DNA of 15,198 nt from UBA1258 sp963643225 (GCA_963643225.1 CAVIIX010000034.1:1-15198); one strand, 5' to 3'. Counted from the stretch's first letter, positions 7,368 to 14,860 are shown. Translations and numbers: made by a program. Notes: a model not told the origin generated them from the sequence alone.

Positions 7368-7389
7368 GAACCTTTACGGTTCCTTTTTT
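7361..7389 (-). terminator. Terminator of the LTA-synthase-like gene
   Basis: A perfect 12-bp stem (7361-7372 with 7378-7389), 5-base loop. The stem ends in runs of A and T, so it could work in both directions. It ends the leftward membrane enzyme gene, whose stop codon (7388-7390) lies inside the stem. Confidence 0.92.
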
Positions 7390-9340
7390 AATTAAACACA
7401 CTAGTCTGTATATTCTTACTCACCAAATGATTGTATTCTAAAATTCTGTAATCCGTTATTCTTTCATCCTTAATAATTGACTTAACATTCCTATGAGATA
7501 TTTCCGGGTAATATGTCATCAAATCAAGCAAAAAGCTGAAGTACTGTGAAGTGCGGACTTTAGTTACGTCAAGTAAAACTGCTCCCAGATAATTGGCACT
7601 TATATTTCCGTAATCCTTTATATCAATGTCATAATTGGCCCAAATTACATAAGGCGTCATGTATTTAAGTGCAGTCTGTTCATCATCTGTAAGCACTCTG
7701 TCTTTATATATTGCTTCGTAAAAGCCGTCGTTAAGCACGGGTTGATGATCTCCGAACATACAGATTACTGTCGGTTCGTCCTCTTTTTCAAAGTAACCTA
7801 TAAGCCTTTCAAAAGCTTCATCAGATTTCTTTATAAGGCTTAAATAAGTCTCAACATCTGTCGTATAATCAAGATCCGCCGCATCAGTATTTCCAACCTT
7901 TTTTAAATAAACATCGATATCTGTATTGTAATAATATGGTGAATGATTCTGTATGGTTACGTCAAATAGAAATAACGGAGTATCCTTTTCCTTATGCTCG
8001 TACTGCCAGATTATTTCATTGAAATTGCACTCATCAGATATCATGTTCCCGTCACTGGTATACAAATATTCAGTCTTAAAACTATTAACGTCAATGAATT
8101 CATCAAAGCCAAAATACTCATAAACCCTGTCTCTATTCCAGGCAAAATCAACATTTGGGTGCATTGCCATTGTTTGATAACCATTATTTGAAAGGATAGT
8201 CGCAATCGACGGCATCTCGTGATCAGCCTGCATCTGATAGACAACCACTCCCGGTGCAAGGAAGGAAGTCGTATCTCCAGTAAGTGCCTCAAACTCGCTG
8301 TTTGCGGTAAGCCCGCCCAATATATTTACGTATGTGTATCCCTTTACTGTATTTTTGCAAAGCGAATCCGTAAATGGCATGTATTCCACTGATGTCTCAA
8401 GATTTCCAAGCACCCTTAAATCAGACCAGGCTTCATTCATTATGAAGATGATATTGGGCCTAACGTCGTCATAAGCTTCCTTTTTCGTAATATTCAAAAC
8501 AATTTTGTTTACTCTTTCGACCGAATACTCCGAAGGCTTTTCAAGCTTCATCTCGTCAATGTTTAACAGAAAGCTTAACATAAATCCGTTTACCGACTCA
8601 TTTACCGAAGTATTCCAATATACTCCTTTTAGCTCATGATCTTCAAAATACGACGTTTCCTTCCAAAAGAAAAAGAAAAATGCCACATATGCTGCCGACA
8701 CTGACGTTATTAAAATGTGATATCTTACACCCTTAAGCGGAAGATCAAGCTTGAAACCAAGAACTGCAAAGAAAATAAAATACAGGATAGAATATGTAAG
8801 CTCCGGAGTTAAAAACAAAGAATAACCTAAGATAACCGTCGCAGCCGTTTTAATAGCCAGGATATCATTAAACGTAAATAATGTTCCACTGTAACTGTAA
8901 ACATAAAAATTTGTCAAGGAAGCGGTCAATATCAGTAAGCTACCTATGCCGAGTGCAAGATTTACTCTTTGAGTCACAAATAAAAAGAAAGCAAAAACAA
9001 GAAGAATAATAAGAATGTTTGCAAGTATCGCCCCGTTTCTAAGCTCATTAATATTGCCTGTTAACGGTATTTCTATTCGGTACAGCATTTTCTTTGGAAC
9101 AAATATCAGATACAGGGCTATGCACACCAAATTAAAGACTGTGTTTTTGATTCTTGGAAGTGCAATAAAAATTCCGATAGAAACAGACAGAAAGATTACT
9201 ATAAATGCCTTTCTAAACGAAAGTATATCCTTCATGTTGATAAAGGAAAATATCATAAGAACCACGGCTGCTATAGCACCCATGCAAATATTTCTTTTCT
9301 TTATAGATTTTAAATAGGATATTATTGCGTTTAGATTCAT
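7388..9340 (-). CDS. LTA synthase family phosphoglycerol transferase (membrane sulfatase fold)
   Basis: Membrane enzyme expected to transfer glycerophosphate from phosphatidylglycerol to a cell-surface acceptor (lipoteichoic acid or another glycan). Of 650 residues, the first 230 hold seven or eight hydrophobic segments (about 17-36, 43-61, 66-81, 104-123, 128-147, 165-195, 207-226). The outward-facing sulfatase-like domain covers about 290-600: NIIFIMNEAW with metal ligand Glu303, nucleophile candidate Thr345 in GGLTANSEFEALTG, His466 in QNHSPYY, and metal ligands Asp531-His532 in FGDHQP. The domain order matches LtaS-like proteins, though with more membrane segments than the five of Staphylococcus aureus LtaS. 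AAAGGA precedes the ATG. It is a single-gene unit with its own promoter and terminator, with no visible link to the xylan genes. Family is certain; the acceptor is unknown. Confidence 0.88.
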   Translation of the reverse strand: MNLNAIISYLKSIKKRNICMGAIAAVVLMIFSFINMKDILSFRKAFIVIFLSVSIGIFIALPRIKNTVFNLVCIALYLIFVPKKMLYRIEIPLTGNINELRNGAILANILIILLVFAFFLFVTQRVNLALGIGSLLILTASLTNFYVYSYSGTLFTFNDILAIKTAATVILGYSLFLTPELTYSILYFIFFAVLGFKLDLPLKGVRYHILITSVSAAYVAFFFFFWKETSYFEDHELKGVYWNTSVNESVNGFMLSFLLNIDEMKLEKPSEYSVERVNKIVLNITKKEAYDDVRPNIIFIMNEAWSDLRVLGNLETSVEYMPFTDSLCKNTVKGYTYVNILGGLTANSEFEALTGDTTSFLAPGVVVYQMQADHEMPSIATILSNNGYQTMAMHPNVDFAWNRDRVYEYFGFDEFIDVNSFKTEYLYTSDGNMISDECNFNEIIWQYEHKEKDTPLFLFDVTIQNHSPYYYNTDIDVYLKKVGNTDAADLDYTTDVETYLSLIKKSDEAFERLIGYFEKEDEPTVICMFGDHQPVLNDGFYEAIYKDRVLTDDEQTALKYMTPYVIWANYDIDIKDYGNISANYLGAVLLDVTKVRTSQYFSFLLDLMTYYPEISHRNVKSIIKDERITDYRILEYNHLVSKNIQTSVFN

Positions 9341-9383
9341 GCAAAAATTCCTTTCGGGATTTATGTATTAGGTCTTGGTGCTT

Positions 9384-9411
9384 AGTATAGCAAAATTTTG
9401 AAAACAGTTAA
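9384..9411 (-). promoter_or_regulatory. Predicted promoter of the LTA-synthase-like gene
   Basis: Minus-strand TTAACT (9406-9411), 16 bases, then TATACT (9384-9389) preceded by TG-C, giving an extended -10. The gene starts about 45 bases downstream with AAAGGA as ribosome binding site. Confidence 0.6.
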
Positions 9412-9453
9412 GACTTGCACACTGGGAAAATCATCTTTACATACCAAATAATT

Positions 9454-9555
9454 CTAACCTTGCGGCCGCAGCATTTCAAGCCTTTCTTCTTTTTTCTTAA
9501 TGGATAAAACCATAACAGCTGCCAAAAGAGCTGCACCTGCGTCGATTAATATTTC
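9454..9555 (-). pseudogene. Vestige of a membrane-protein gene (C-terminal fragment)
   Basis: A 33-codon open frame with no start codon at its 5' end (a TAG at 9556-9558 precedes it), stopping at 9454-9456. The translation begins EILIDAGAALLAAVMVLSI, continues KKKEERLEML and ends RPQG. It reads as a last transmembrane helix followed by a charged cytoplasmic tail, as at the C-terminus of many transporters. It lies between the ung terminator and the promoter of the LTA-synthase-like gene. This is probably what remains of a deleted gene. The family cannot be named, and chance cannot be excluded for so short a frame. Confidence 0.3.
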
Positions 9556-9564
9556 CTACATGGT

Positions 9565-9590
9565 AAAAAACCCAAGACATAAGTCTTAGG
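9565..9590 (-). terminator. Terminator after ung
   Basis: On the minus strand CCTAAGAC, loop TTAT, GTCTTGGG (one G-U pair), then six T. It starts 7 bases after the ung stop codon and ends the four-gene leftward operon. Confidence 0.88.
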
Positions 9591-9597
9591 TTAAAAT

Positions 9598-10266
9598 TCA
9601 AATATTTTCTATCTGCCAGTCTATTTTGGTAAGGCCGTTAGCTTCTAAAAATTCATTAGCCCTTTTAAAATGTCCGCAGCCAAAGAAACCGTTATAGGCA
9701 GACAAGGGACTTGGATGAACTGCTTCTAATACTAAATGCTTAGGATTAGTAATATATTTTTTCTTGCTCCTTGCATTAGAGCCCCATAAAAAATATACAA
9801 CAGGTCTGTCTATTTCATTAACTGTTTTAATTATTGCATCCGTAAACTGTTCCCAGCCTTTACCACTGTGAGAATTAGCCTTTCCTGCTCTTACAGTCAG
9901 GGAAGTATTTAATAATAAAACACCCTGATCTGCCCACTTTTGCAAAAAACCATTATTTGGTATGTAGCATCCAAGCTCATCCCTTAATTCCTTATACATG
10001 TTCTGCAAGGAAGGAGGTGTCTTGACACCTGGTTTAACCGAAAAACTCATGCCATGAGCCTGCCCCTCTTCATGATAAGGATCCTGCCCTAAAAGCACCA
10101 CCTTTACATCCTTAATTGAAGTATGCTCTAAGGCTGAAAAGATTTCATCAGAGGGCGGATAAATAGTTTCTTTTGCATATTCATCCTTAATAAAATTATA
10201 TAAATCCCTGTAATAGGGCTTTGAAAATTCAGGTTTCAAATAATGGAGCCATTCATTTTCAATCAT
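9598..10266 (-). CDS. ung: Uracil-DNA glycosylase, family 1
   Basis: Removes uracil from DNA as the first step of base excision repair. The 222 residues match the usual length. The catalytic motif GQDPYH has Asp62; the uracil-binding Asn120 is in GVLLLNTSLTVR; the C-terminal HPSPLSAYNGFFGCGHF holds His184 and the DNA-intercalating loop. All key residues of family 1 are present. The ATG is three bases after the hisF stop, and its ribosome binding site AAGGAG overlaps that stop, so translation is probably coupled. It is the last gene of an operon with hisH and hisF. No functional link to histidine synthesis is known; the arrangement is probably opportunistic. Confidence 0.97.
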   Translation of the reverse strand: MIENEWLHYLKPEFSKPYYRDLYNFIKDEYAKETIYPPSDEIFSALEHTSIKDVKVVLLGQDPYHEEGQAHGMSFSVKPGVKTPPSLQNMYKELRDELGCYIPNNGFLQKWADQGVLLLNTSLTVRAGKANSHSGKGWEQFTDAIIKTVNEIDRPVVYFLWGSNARSKKKYITNPKHLVLEAVHPSPLSAYNGFFGCGHFKRANEFLEANGLTKIDWQIENI

Positions 10267-10269
10267 AAA

Positions 10270-11031
10270 CTATCTCCTTACAGAAACTCCCTTATTGATA
10301 AGAAAATTCTTTAAATCCATTATTTCAAGCTCCTTAAAATGAAATAAGCTTGCTGCAAGCGCGGCATCTGCATGTCCCTTTGTAAAGGTGTCATAAAAAT
10401 CTTCCTTTGAGCCGGCACCGCCTGATGCTATGACAGGAATGTTTACAATATCTGAAACAGCCAGGGTTAAATCATTATCAAAGCCTTTCTTTGTGCCGTC
10501 ACAATCCATACTGGTTAAAAGAATTTCACCGGCGCCAAGCTCATAAGCCTTCCTGGCCCATTTTACAGCATCAATTCCACAGTCTACTCTTCCGCCGTTT
10601 TTATAAATGTTCCAGCCTGACCCATCGGCTCTTTTCTTTGCATCAATCGCAACCACAACACACTGACTGCCGAATTTTAAAGCAGCTTCACTTATTAATT
10701 CAGGCTTCATAATGGCCGCTGAATTAACAGCACATTTATCAGCTCCCGCTCTTAAAATCCTTTTAAAATCCTCAACCGTTCTGATGCCTCCGCCTACGGT
10801 AAAGGGAATAAATAATTTGGAAGCCACCTTTTCAACCATGTCAATAACCGTATCACGGTTATCATTAGATGCGGTTATGTCAAGAAAAACAAGCTCGTCT
10901 GCACCTTCTTTATCATACAAAACAGCCTGTTCAACGGGATCCCCCGCATCTATTAAATTCACAAAATTAACGCCTTTTACAACTCGACCGTTATTAATGT
11001 CAAGGCATGGAATGATTCTTTTTGTATACAT
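10270..11031 (-). CDS. hisF: Imidazole glycerol phosphate synthase, cyclase subunit HisF
   Basis: With HisH it converts PRFAR and ammonia into imidazole glycerol phosphate and AICAR, linking histidine and purine synthesis. The 253-residue (beta/alpha)8 barrel carries both catalytic aspartates at the canonical positions, Asp11 (IIPCLDINNGRVVKG) and Asp130 (VVVAIDAKK), and the phosphate-binding loops TVGGGIRT and VIASGGAG. It starts 8 bases after the hisH stop, with a weak ribosome binding site (TAGG) overlapping that stop, which suggests coupled synthesis of the two subunits. No other his gene is in the window, so the rest of the pathway is elsewhere. Confidence 0.98.
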   Translation of the reverse strand: MYTKRIIPCLDINNGRVVKGVNFVNLIDAGDPVEQAVLYDKEGADELVFLDITASNDNRDTVIDMVEKVASKLFIPFTVGGGIRTVEDFKRILRAGADKCAVNSAAIMKPELISEAALKFGSQCVVVAIDAKKRADGSGWNIYKNGGRVDCGIDAVKWARKAYELGAGEILLTSMDCDGTKKGFDNDLTLAVSDIVNIPVIASGGAGSKEDFYDTFTKGHADAALAASLFHFKELEIMDLKNFLINKGVSVRR

Positions 11032-11039
11032 TTAAAAAC

Positions 11040-11645
11040 CTACATTTCGCAGAAATTTTTGATTATTTTAAGGCCCACTTCAGAGCTTTTTTCGGGATGA
11101 AACTGACAGGCAAATACATTTTCATGTTCAACTGCCGCATGTATTTTAACACCGTATTCTGTAGTGGCGGCTACGTCATTTTCATCTCCTGCAATCAAAT
11201 AATAGGAATGAACAAAATAAACATAGGAGCCTTCCTTTATATTTTTAAAAAGCATTGATTTTTTTGGAAAATTTAAAGAATTCCAGCCTATCTGGGGCAC
11301 CTTTAAGCCATTCCCTTTAGGAATCTTAACACACTTTCCCTTCAAAACAGAAAGCCCTTTAACATTAGGGCTTTCCTCGCTTTCTTCAAATAATAACTGA
11401 AGACCTAAACATATACCTAAAAACGGTTTTTTTGATGCAACAAATTCCTTTATAACATCCACAAGCTCATATTTAATAAGATTATCCATTGCGTCCTTAA
11501 AGCATCCCACCCCAGGCAATATCACCCTGTCGGCCTTTAAGATTGTTTCTTTATCCTGTGTCAGGCAATAATCTTCGTTTAAATATTCAAGTGCTTTTTC
11601 CACACTTCTGATATTGCCTGCGTCATAATCAATAATTGCTATCAT
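11040..11645 (-). CDS. hisH: Imidazole glycerol phosphate synthase, glutaminase subunit HisH
   Basis: Class I glutamine amidotransferase that supplies ammonia to HisF. The 201 residues show the full catalytic triad: Cys79 in GICLGLQLLFEES, His183 and Glu185 in QFHPEKSS. The oxyanion strand LPGVGCF (43-49) and the VPQIGWNSL segment are typical of HisH. Its ATG overlaps the stop of the preceding 737-residue protein by one base (TAATG), and the ribosome binding site AAGGA lies within that gene, so hisH translation probably depends on it. Confidence 0.97.
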   Translation of the reverse strand: MIAIIDYDAGNIRSVEKALEYLNEDYCLTQDKETILKADRVILPGVGCFKDAMDNLIKYELVDVIKEFVASKKPFLGICLGLQLLFEESEESPNVKGLSVLKGKCVKIPKGNGLKVPQIGWNSLNFPKKSMLFKNIKEGSYVYFVHSYYLIAGDENDVAATTEYGVKIHAAVEHENVFACQFHPEKSSEVGLKIIKNFCEM

Positions 11646-13858
11646 TAATTTCCTTCTTCTGAAAGCATATCTTCATATACGTTTTCGCTTTCGGTTTCTT
11701 CTGTAGGAGGCACAAAGGGTGCTGGTAAAGGCTCTGTAGGATCGATATATTCAGTACCGTTTACAATTGAATAAACCATTAAGGAATATTCTAAGTCAGT
11801 TTCCAAAGCATTAACAGCTTTTGCATCGGTTTCAGTCAGACCAAAGCTTTCCGATAAAGCCCTAAGCACCACTGCATAGGCATCGTTATATTCACTGACA
11901 GCCCCGCTTGTTTCAGCGCTGATAAGCCATTTTTCGTAATTATTAACGCCCTGTAACAGCTGGTCTAAAGCCTCTGCTTTCATATCCATATTCATGTATG
12001 CCTCATAGGCATCATATTTATGGCTCATTTTCAGTATAACTTCAGATCTGTCAAATAAAATCTGGTCTGAGTCACTTAATTTTTCGCCAAAGAAGGAATT
12101 ATAGGTAGTCTCATAATCTCCCTTATAATAAGCCTTCCTTGCACTTGAATTTATAATTACTCCTGGCACAAGCTTAACAAATAAAATAATAAGTACAAGT
12201 AAGCTTGCAGCCATAATAAATATAAGCTTTACATTTTTCTTTGATAAAGGCTTTCCTGTATCAATATCAAGAATTAAAGGCTTCTTTTCAGGCTTTTCTG
12301 TCTCTATTTTTTCTTTCTTTTTCTTCTTTTTTTTGCCTTTTGCATTACCTTCTGATTCTTCGCCGTCTTCGCCTTCAGCGTCAGAAGCTTCTTTTTTATC
12401 CTTGCCTTTACCCTTTTTCTTTTTCTTCTTTTTGCCCTTTTCTTCTCCCTCTTTATCTACCTCTTCAAGGATCTGCCTGTTTTCTCCCGGCACATCCTCA
12501 AAGCCATTTGAAGCATCCAAAGAAGCCACATCCGTAGGCTTTAAAAGACTGCTTTCGTCTTCTTCTGATTCTTCTTCGGCTGTTATAAATTCAAGAATCT
12601 TTTTAATAAAGGATTTTTTCTTTGGTTCTCCGTTTTCATCAAGAGCTGATGCATCCTCTGAATCGTCCTTTTTCTTTTTCTTAAATAAACTGTTTTTGCC
12701 TGCTTTCTTTTCTTTCTTTGTTTTGGCAGCCTTAAATTCTTCATATTCTGCCACAGCTTCTTCTTTAGCCTTGTCCATTGCCTCGGCACGTTCTTTTTCT
12801 TCCTGAATGGACACAGTTTCATTAAGCATGTTAAGCATGTCATCTTCATCAGAATTTGACACTTCATTTGATTCTATCGAATTAAGCAGGCTTGAAATTT
12901 CGTCAAGCTCTGAAAAATCTTCTAAGCCTCCTTCAGCTGCTACGGCACTCAAATCATTCTTTTCGTATATGCCAAGCTCGCCTTCTAAGGAAGCAATATC
13001 GGAAAGATCTATTTCCATTTTTCCTTCCTCTAGCATAGGCTCCACCTCGGAAGCGCCGTCTATTAAGCCGGCAAGCTCTTTGTCAGACATATTGTCGGTA
13101 GCTTCAGCCACTTCATCGGCAATTTTTTCTTCATCAGTTTGCTCCACTAAATCAGAAAGTCCTGAAAGCAAATCATCCACATTTAAATCAGCTAAAGAAG
13201 CATCTATGGCTTCATCTGTGGTTTCTTTGATTTTAGGAGCTTCTTCTGAAAGAACATTCTCATTAGGTGCTTCTTCCATGGAAGTATCTTTGGAAGGAGC
13301 TTCTTCTGCAAATTTTAAAGCCTCGTCCAAAAGTGTAGAAACATCTTCTAATTCTATTTCTCCGGAAAAATCAGATTTAAGTAATGCATCTATATCATTA
13401 ACGGGAGTCTCTTCTGTCGCAGGTGTTTCCTCTTCGAGCAACGTTGAAGCATCCACCACTAAATTTTCTACATTTAAAAGAGCAGAAACATCCATAGATG
13501 CTTCAGGCTCTGATTCTGATTTAGCTTTTAAAGATTCATCGTTTAATTCTGATAATAAATCGGCTAAATAATCATCTCCTGCATATTCGCTTGATTCATC
13601 AACGGATAGGGGTTCCCCGATTGCCGGAGTCTCTTTAATTACCGGTACCTCTTTAATTACCTGTTCCTCTTTAATTACNNGTTCCTCTTTAATTACAGAA
13701 GCTGCTTCTGCCTCTGGCTCTAATTTAATTTCAGGCTCTTTCTCCAAAGCCGGTCTGTTAGCATTTAGTTCTCTTACTTTATTAATGGCAGAATTAGGAT
13801 CATTCTGGGTTGCCGCAGCCCTTAACAGGCTGTCTAAATAGTCTTCATTGTTAGCCAT
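11645..13858 (-). CDS. Unrecognised acidic single-pass membrane protein with repeated leucine-acidic motifs
   Basis: I do not recognise a family. The 737 residues fall into four parts. Residues 1-350 are acidic and probably disordered, with tandem VIKEE/VIKEx repeats (55-76) and roughly a dozen short D/E-x-x-LL motifs, e.g. DYLDSLL, NDIDALLKSDF, DVSALLN, DEISSLLNSIE, DDMLNML. Residues 351-540 are charged with alternating Glu/Asp and Lys blocks (runs near 394-398, 476-482, 509-515). A membrane helix follows (about 544-563), preceded by lysines, so the N-terminus should be cytoplasmic. Residues 570-700 are helical, TPR-like, outside, ending in an acidic Pro-rich tail. Residue 60 is undetermined (NN at 13679-13680). 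It is first in the operon with hisH, hisF and ung, and lies downstream of cheV. Some motifs resemble the FliM CheY-binding peptide, but function is unknown. Confidence 0.85.
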   Translation of the reverse strand: MANNEDYLDSLLRAAATQNDPNSAINKVRELNANRPALEKEPEIKLEPEAEAASVIKEEXVIKEEQVIKEVPVIKETPAIGEPLSVDESSEYAGDDYLADLLSELNDESLKAKSESEPEASMDVSALLNVENLVVDASTLLEEETPATEETPVNDIDALLKSDFSGEIELEDVSTLLDEALKFAEEAPSKDTSMEEAPNENVLSEEAPKIKETTDEAIDASLADLNVDDLLSGLSDLVEQTDEEKIADEVAEATDNMSDKELAGLIDGASEVEPMLEEGKMEIDLSDIASLEGELGIYEKNDLSAVAAEGGLEDFSELDEISSLLNSIESNEVSNSDEDDMLNMLNETVSIQEEKERAEAMDKAKEEAVAEYEEFKAAKTKKEKKAGKNSLFKKKKKDDSEDASALDENGEPKKKSFIKKILEFITAEEESEEDESSLLKPTDVASLDASNGFEDVPGENRQILEEVDKEGEEKGKKKKKKKGKGKDKKEASDAEGEDGEESEGNAKGKKKKKKKEKIETEKPEKKPLILDIDTGKPLSKKNVKLIFIMAASLLVLIILFVKLVPGVIINSSARKAYYKGDYETTYNSFFGEKLSDSDQILFDRSEVILKMSHKYDAYEAYMNMDMKAEALDQLLQGVNNYEKWLISAETSGAVSEYNDAYAVVLRALSESFGLTETDAKAVNALETDLEYSLMVYSIVNGTEYIDPTEPLPAPFVPPTEETESENVYEDMLSEEGN
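13631..13696 (-). repeat. 18-bp tandem repeat within the 737-residue gene, containing undetermined bases
   Basis: CTCTTTAATTAC (plus strand) recurs at 13631, 13649, 13667 and 13685, spaced exactly 18 bases, and encodes successive VIKExx hexapeptides. Two N bases (13679-13680) fall between copies three and four. The neighbouring unit suggests CT there, which would make the unknown residue Gln. Copy number may vary between strains. Confidence 0.9.
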
Positions 13859-13891
13859 ATACGCCCCCGTAAATGCACTTTACTAATAATC

Positions 13892-13920
13892 AGTTTACCA
13901 TAGGGATTTATAATACTCAA
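13892..13920 (-). promoter_or_regulatory. Predicted promoter of the 737-residue protein/hisHF/ung operon
   Basis: Minus-strand TTGAGT (13915-13920), 17 bases, TAAACT (13892-13897) preceded by TG-G, an extended -10. The start codon lies about 35 bases downstream with a GGGGG ribosome binding site. No histidine leader peptide or T-box is visible in this short leader, so the operon does not look controlled by histidine attenuation. Confidence 0.5.
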
Positions 13921-13928
13921 ACAAAAAT

Positions 13929-13953
13929 TAAAGGCCAGTCATGCTGGCCTTTA
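13929..13953 (-). terminator. Terminator after cheV
   Basis: A perfect 10-bp stem (13929-13938 with 13944-13953), 5-base loop, followed on the minus strand by a T-rich tract (AATTTTTG). It begins 7 bases after the cheV stop codon and separates cheV from the next operon. Confidence 0.85.
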
Positions 13954-13960
13954 CTGTTTT

Positions 13961-14860
13961 TTATTTGTTTAACACAAGGCTGTCAACAACCTTAACAAGG
14001 TTACCGATTTCAGGCTTTGAAAGCTGAGCATTCGCGCCAAGTGCCTCGCCCTTACGTTTCATTTCCTCATTAACAAGAGATGAGAATATAACAACAGGAA
14101 TGTCCTTGGTAGCGTCATCATCCTTAACAAGCTTTGTAAGCCTGTGACCGTCCATGATAGGCATTTCAATATCAGTAATAATGCACTGTACATGGTCATG
14201 CAGTTCATTGTGCTGTTTGCATTCGCATATAAAATCGTAAGCCTCCTGACCGTTTTCTGTATGTGTTATATTATCATAGCCCGCCTTCTTTAAGGAATCA
14301 CAAATTAATTTATTAAGGAGTACTGAGTCTTCTGCGATAAGAATCGGAATTGAATTACGGCTTCTTTGCCCTAAAGCATCAATTTCCTGTACCTTTAAGC
14401 CTGTCTCCGGATTAATGTCACAAACAATCTTTTCAAAATCAAGAATGATGATGAGTTTTTCATTCATCTTGATAATACCTGTGGAAATACCCTCCTCAGT
14501 TGTGGAAATTGTAGAGCCGGGCTTAATGATATCGCCCCATGATACTCTATGAATACCAATAACCTGGTCTACATGGAAGGCTATATCAAGCTTATTAAAG
14601 TTTGTGATAATAAATAAACCGCCGGGCTTTGATTTGCCTCTCTGTAAGCAGTTTTTTAAATCAATTGCCGTAATCATAGTATCTCTCGGCATGAAGATAC
14701 CTTCAATTGAGGGATGGGCATTTGGTACTGGTGTAACCTCTTCATAAGGAATAATTTCTCTGATCTTGGCTACGTTAATGCCATAGGAATGATTGTCAAG
14801 TATAAATTCCAATACTTCTAACTCGTTAGTACCATTCTCCAAAAGAATCTTAGTATCCAT
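13961..14860 (-). CDS. cheV: Chemotaxis protein CheV (CheW-like domain plus receiver domain)
   Basis: Couples chemoreceptors to the CheA kinase and tunes signalling through its own phosphorylation. The 299 residues hold a CheW domain (about 12-150) and a receiver domain (about 170-299). In the receiver, Glu177-Asp178 form the acidic pocket, Asp230 in CIITDIEMPIMDG is the phosphorylation site, Ser260/Ser261 the switch position, and Lys282 in LSKPEI the conserved lysine. I chose the ATG at 14858-14860 because AGGAG lies 7 bases upstream and CheV proteins start this way. The frame stays open upstream to a GTG at 15031, but that extension does not look like CheV and crosses the promoter. It is a single-gene unit; no other chemotaxis gene is in the window. 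Confidence 0.95.
   Translation of the reverse strand: MDTKILLENGTNELEVLEFILDNHSYGINVAKIREIIPYEEVTPVPNAHPSIEGIFMPRDTMITAIDLKNCLQRGKSKPGGLFIITNFNKLDIAFHVDQVIGIHRVSWGDIIKPGSTISTTEEGISTGIIKMNEKLIIILDFEKIVCDINPETGLKVQEIDALGQRSRNSIPILIAEDSVLLNKLICDSLKKAGYDNITHTENGQEAYDFICECKQHNELHDHVQCIITDIEMPIMDGHRLTKLVKDDDATKDIPVVIFSSLVNEEMKRKGEALGANAQLSKPEIGNLVKVVDSLVLNK

Noticed and set aside
9390..9400. GCAAAATTTTG upstream of the LTA-synthase-like gene as another AraC operator
   Set aside because: It lies between the -35 and -10 of a good promoter, has no second half-site, and the gene has no link to xylan use; AT-rich chance similarity is likelier.
9500..9589. 29-codon plus-strand ORF starting at an ATG upstream of the terminator region
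   Set aside because: No ribosome binding site, reads through the ung terminator stem, and is opposite the better-looking hydrophobic frame.
12807..13571. 254-residue plus-strand open frame rich in Ser
   Set aside because: It is the antisense shadow of the Glu/Ala/Leu-rich coding sequence; the Ser-rich low-complexity composition and lack of a ribosome binding site argue against a gene. The same holds for the other opposite-strand frames in 12241-12806.
13631..13696. CRISPR-like array
   Set aside because: The 18-bp repeats are contiguous, in frame with the coding sequence, and have only 6-base variable parts, so they are a protein repeat and not repeat-spacer units.
13859..13928. Histidine attenuator, T-box or riboswitch before the hisHF operon
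   Set aside because: The leader is too short, has no His-codon run and no T-box elements.
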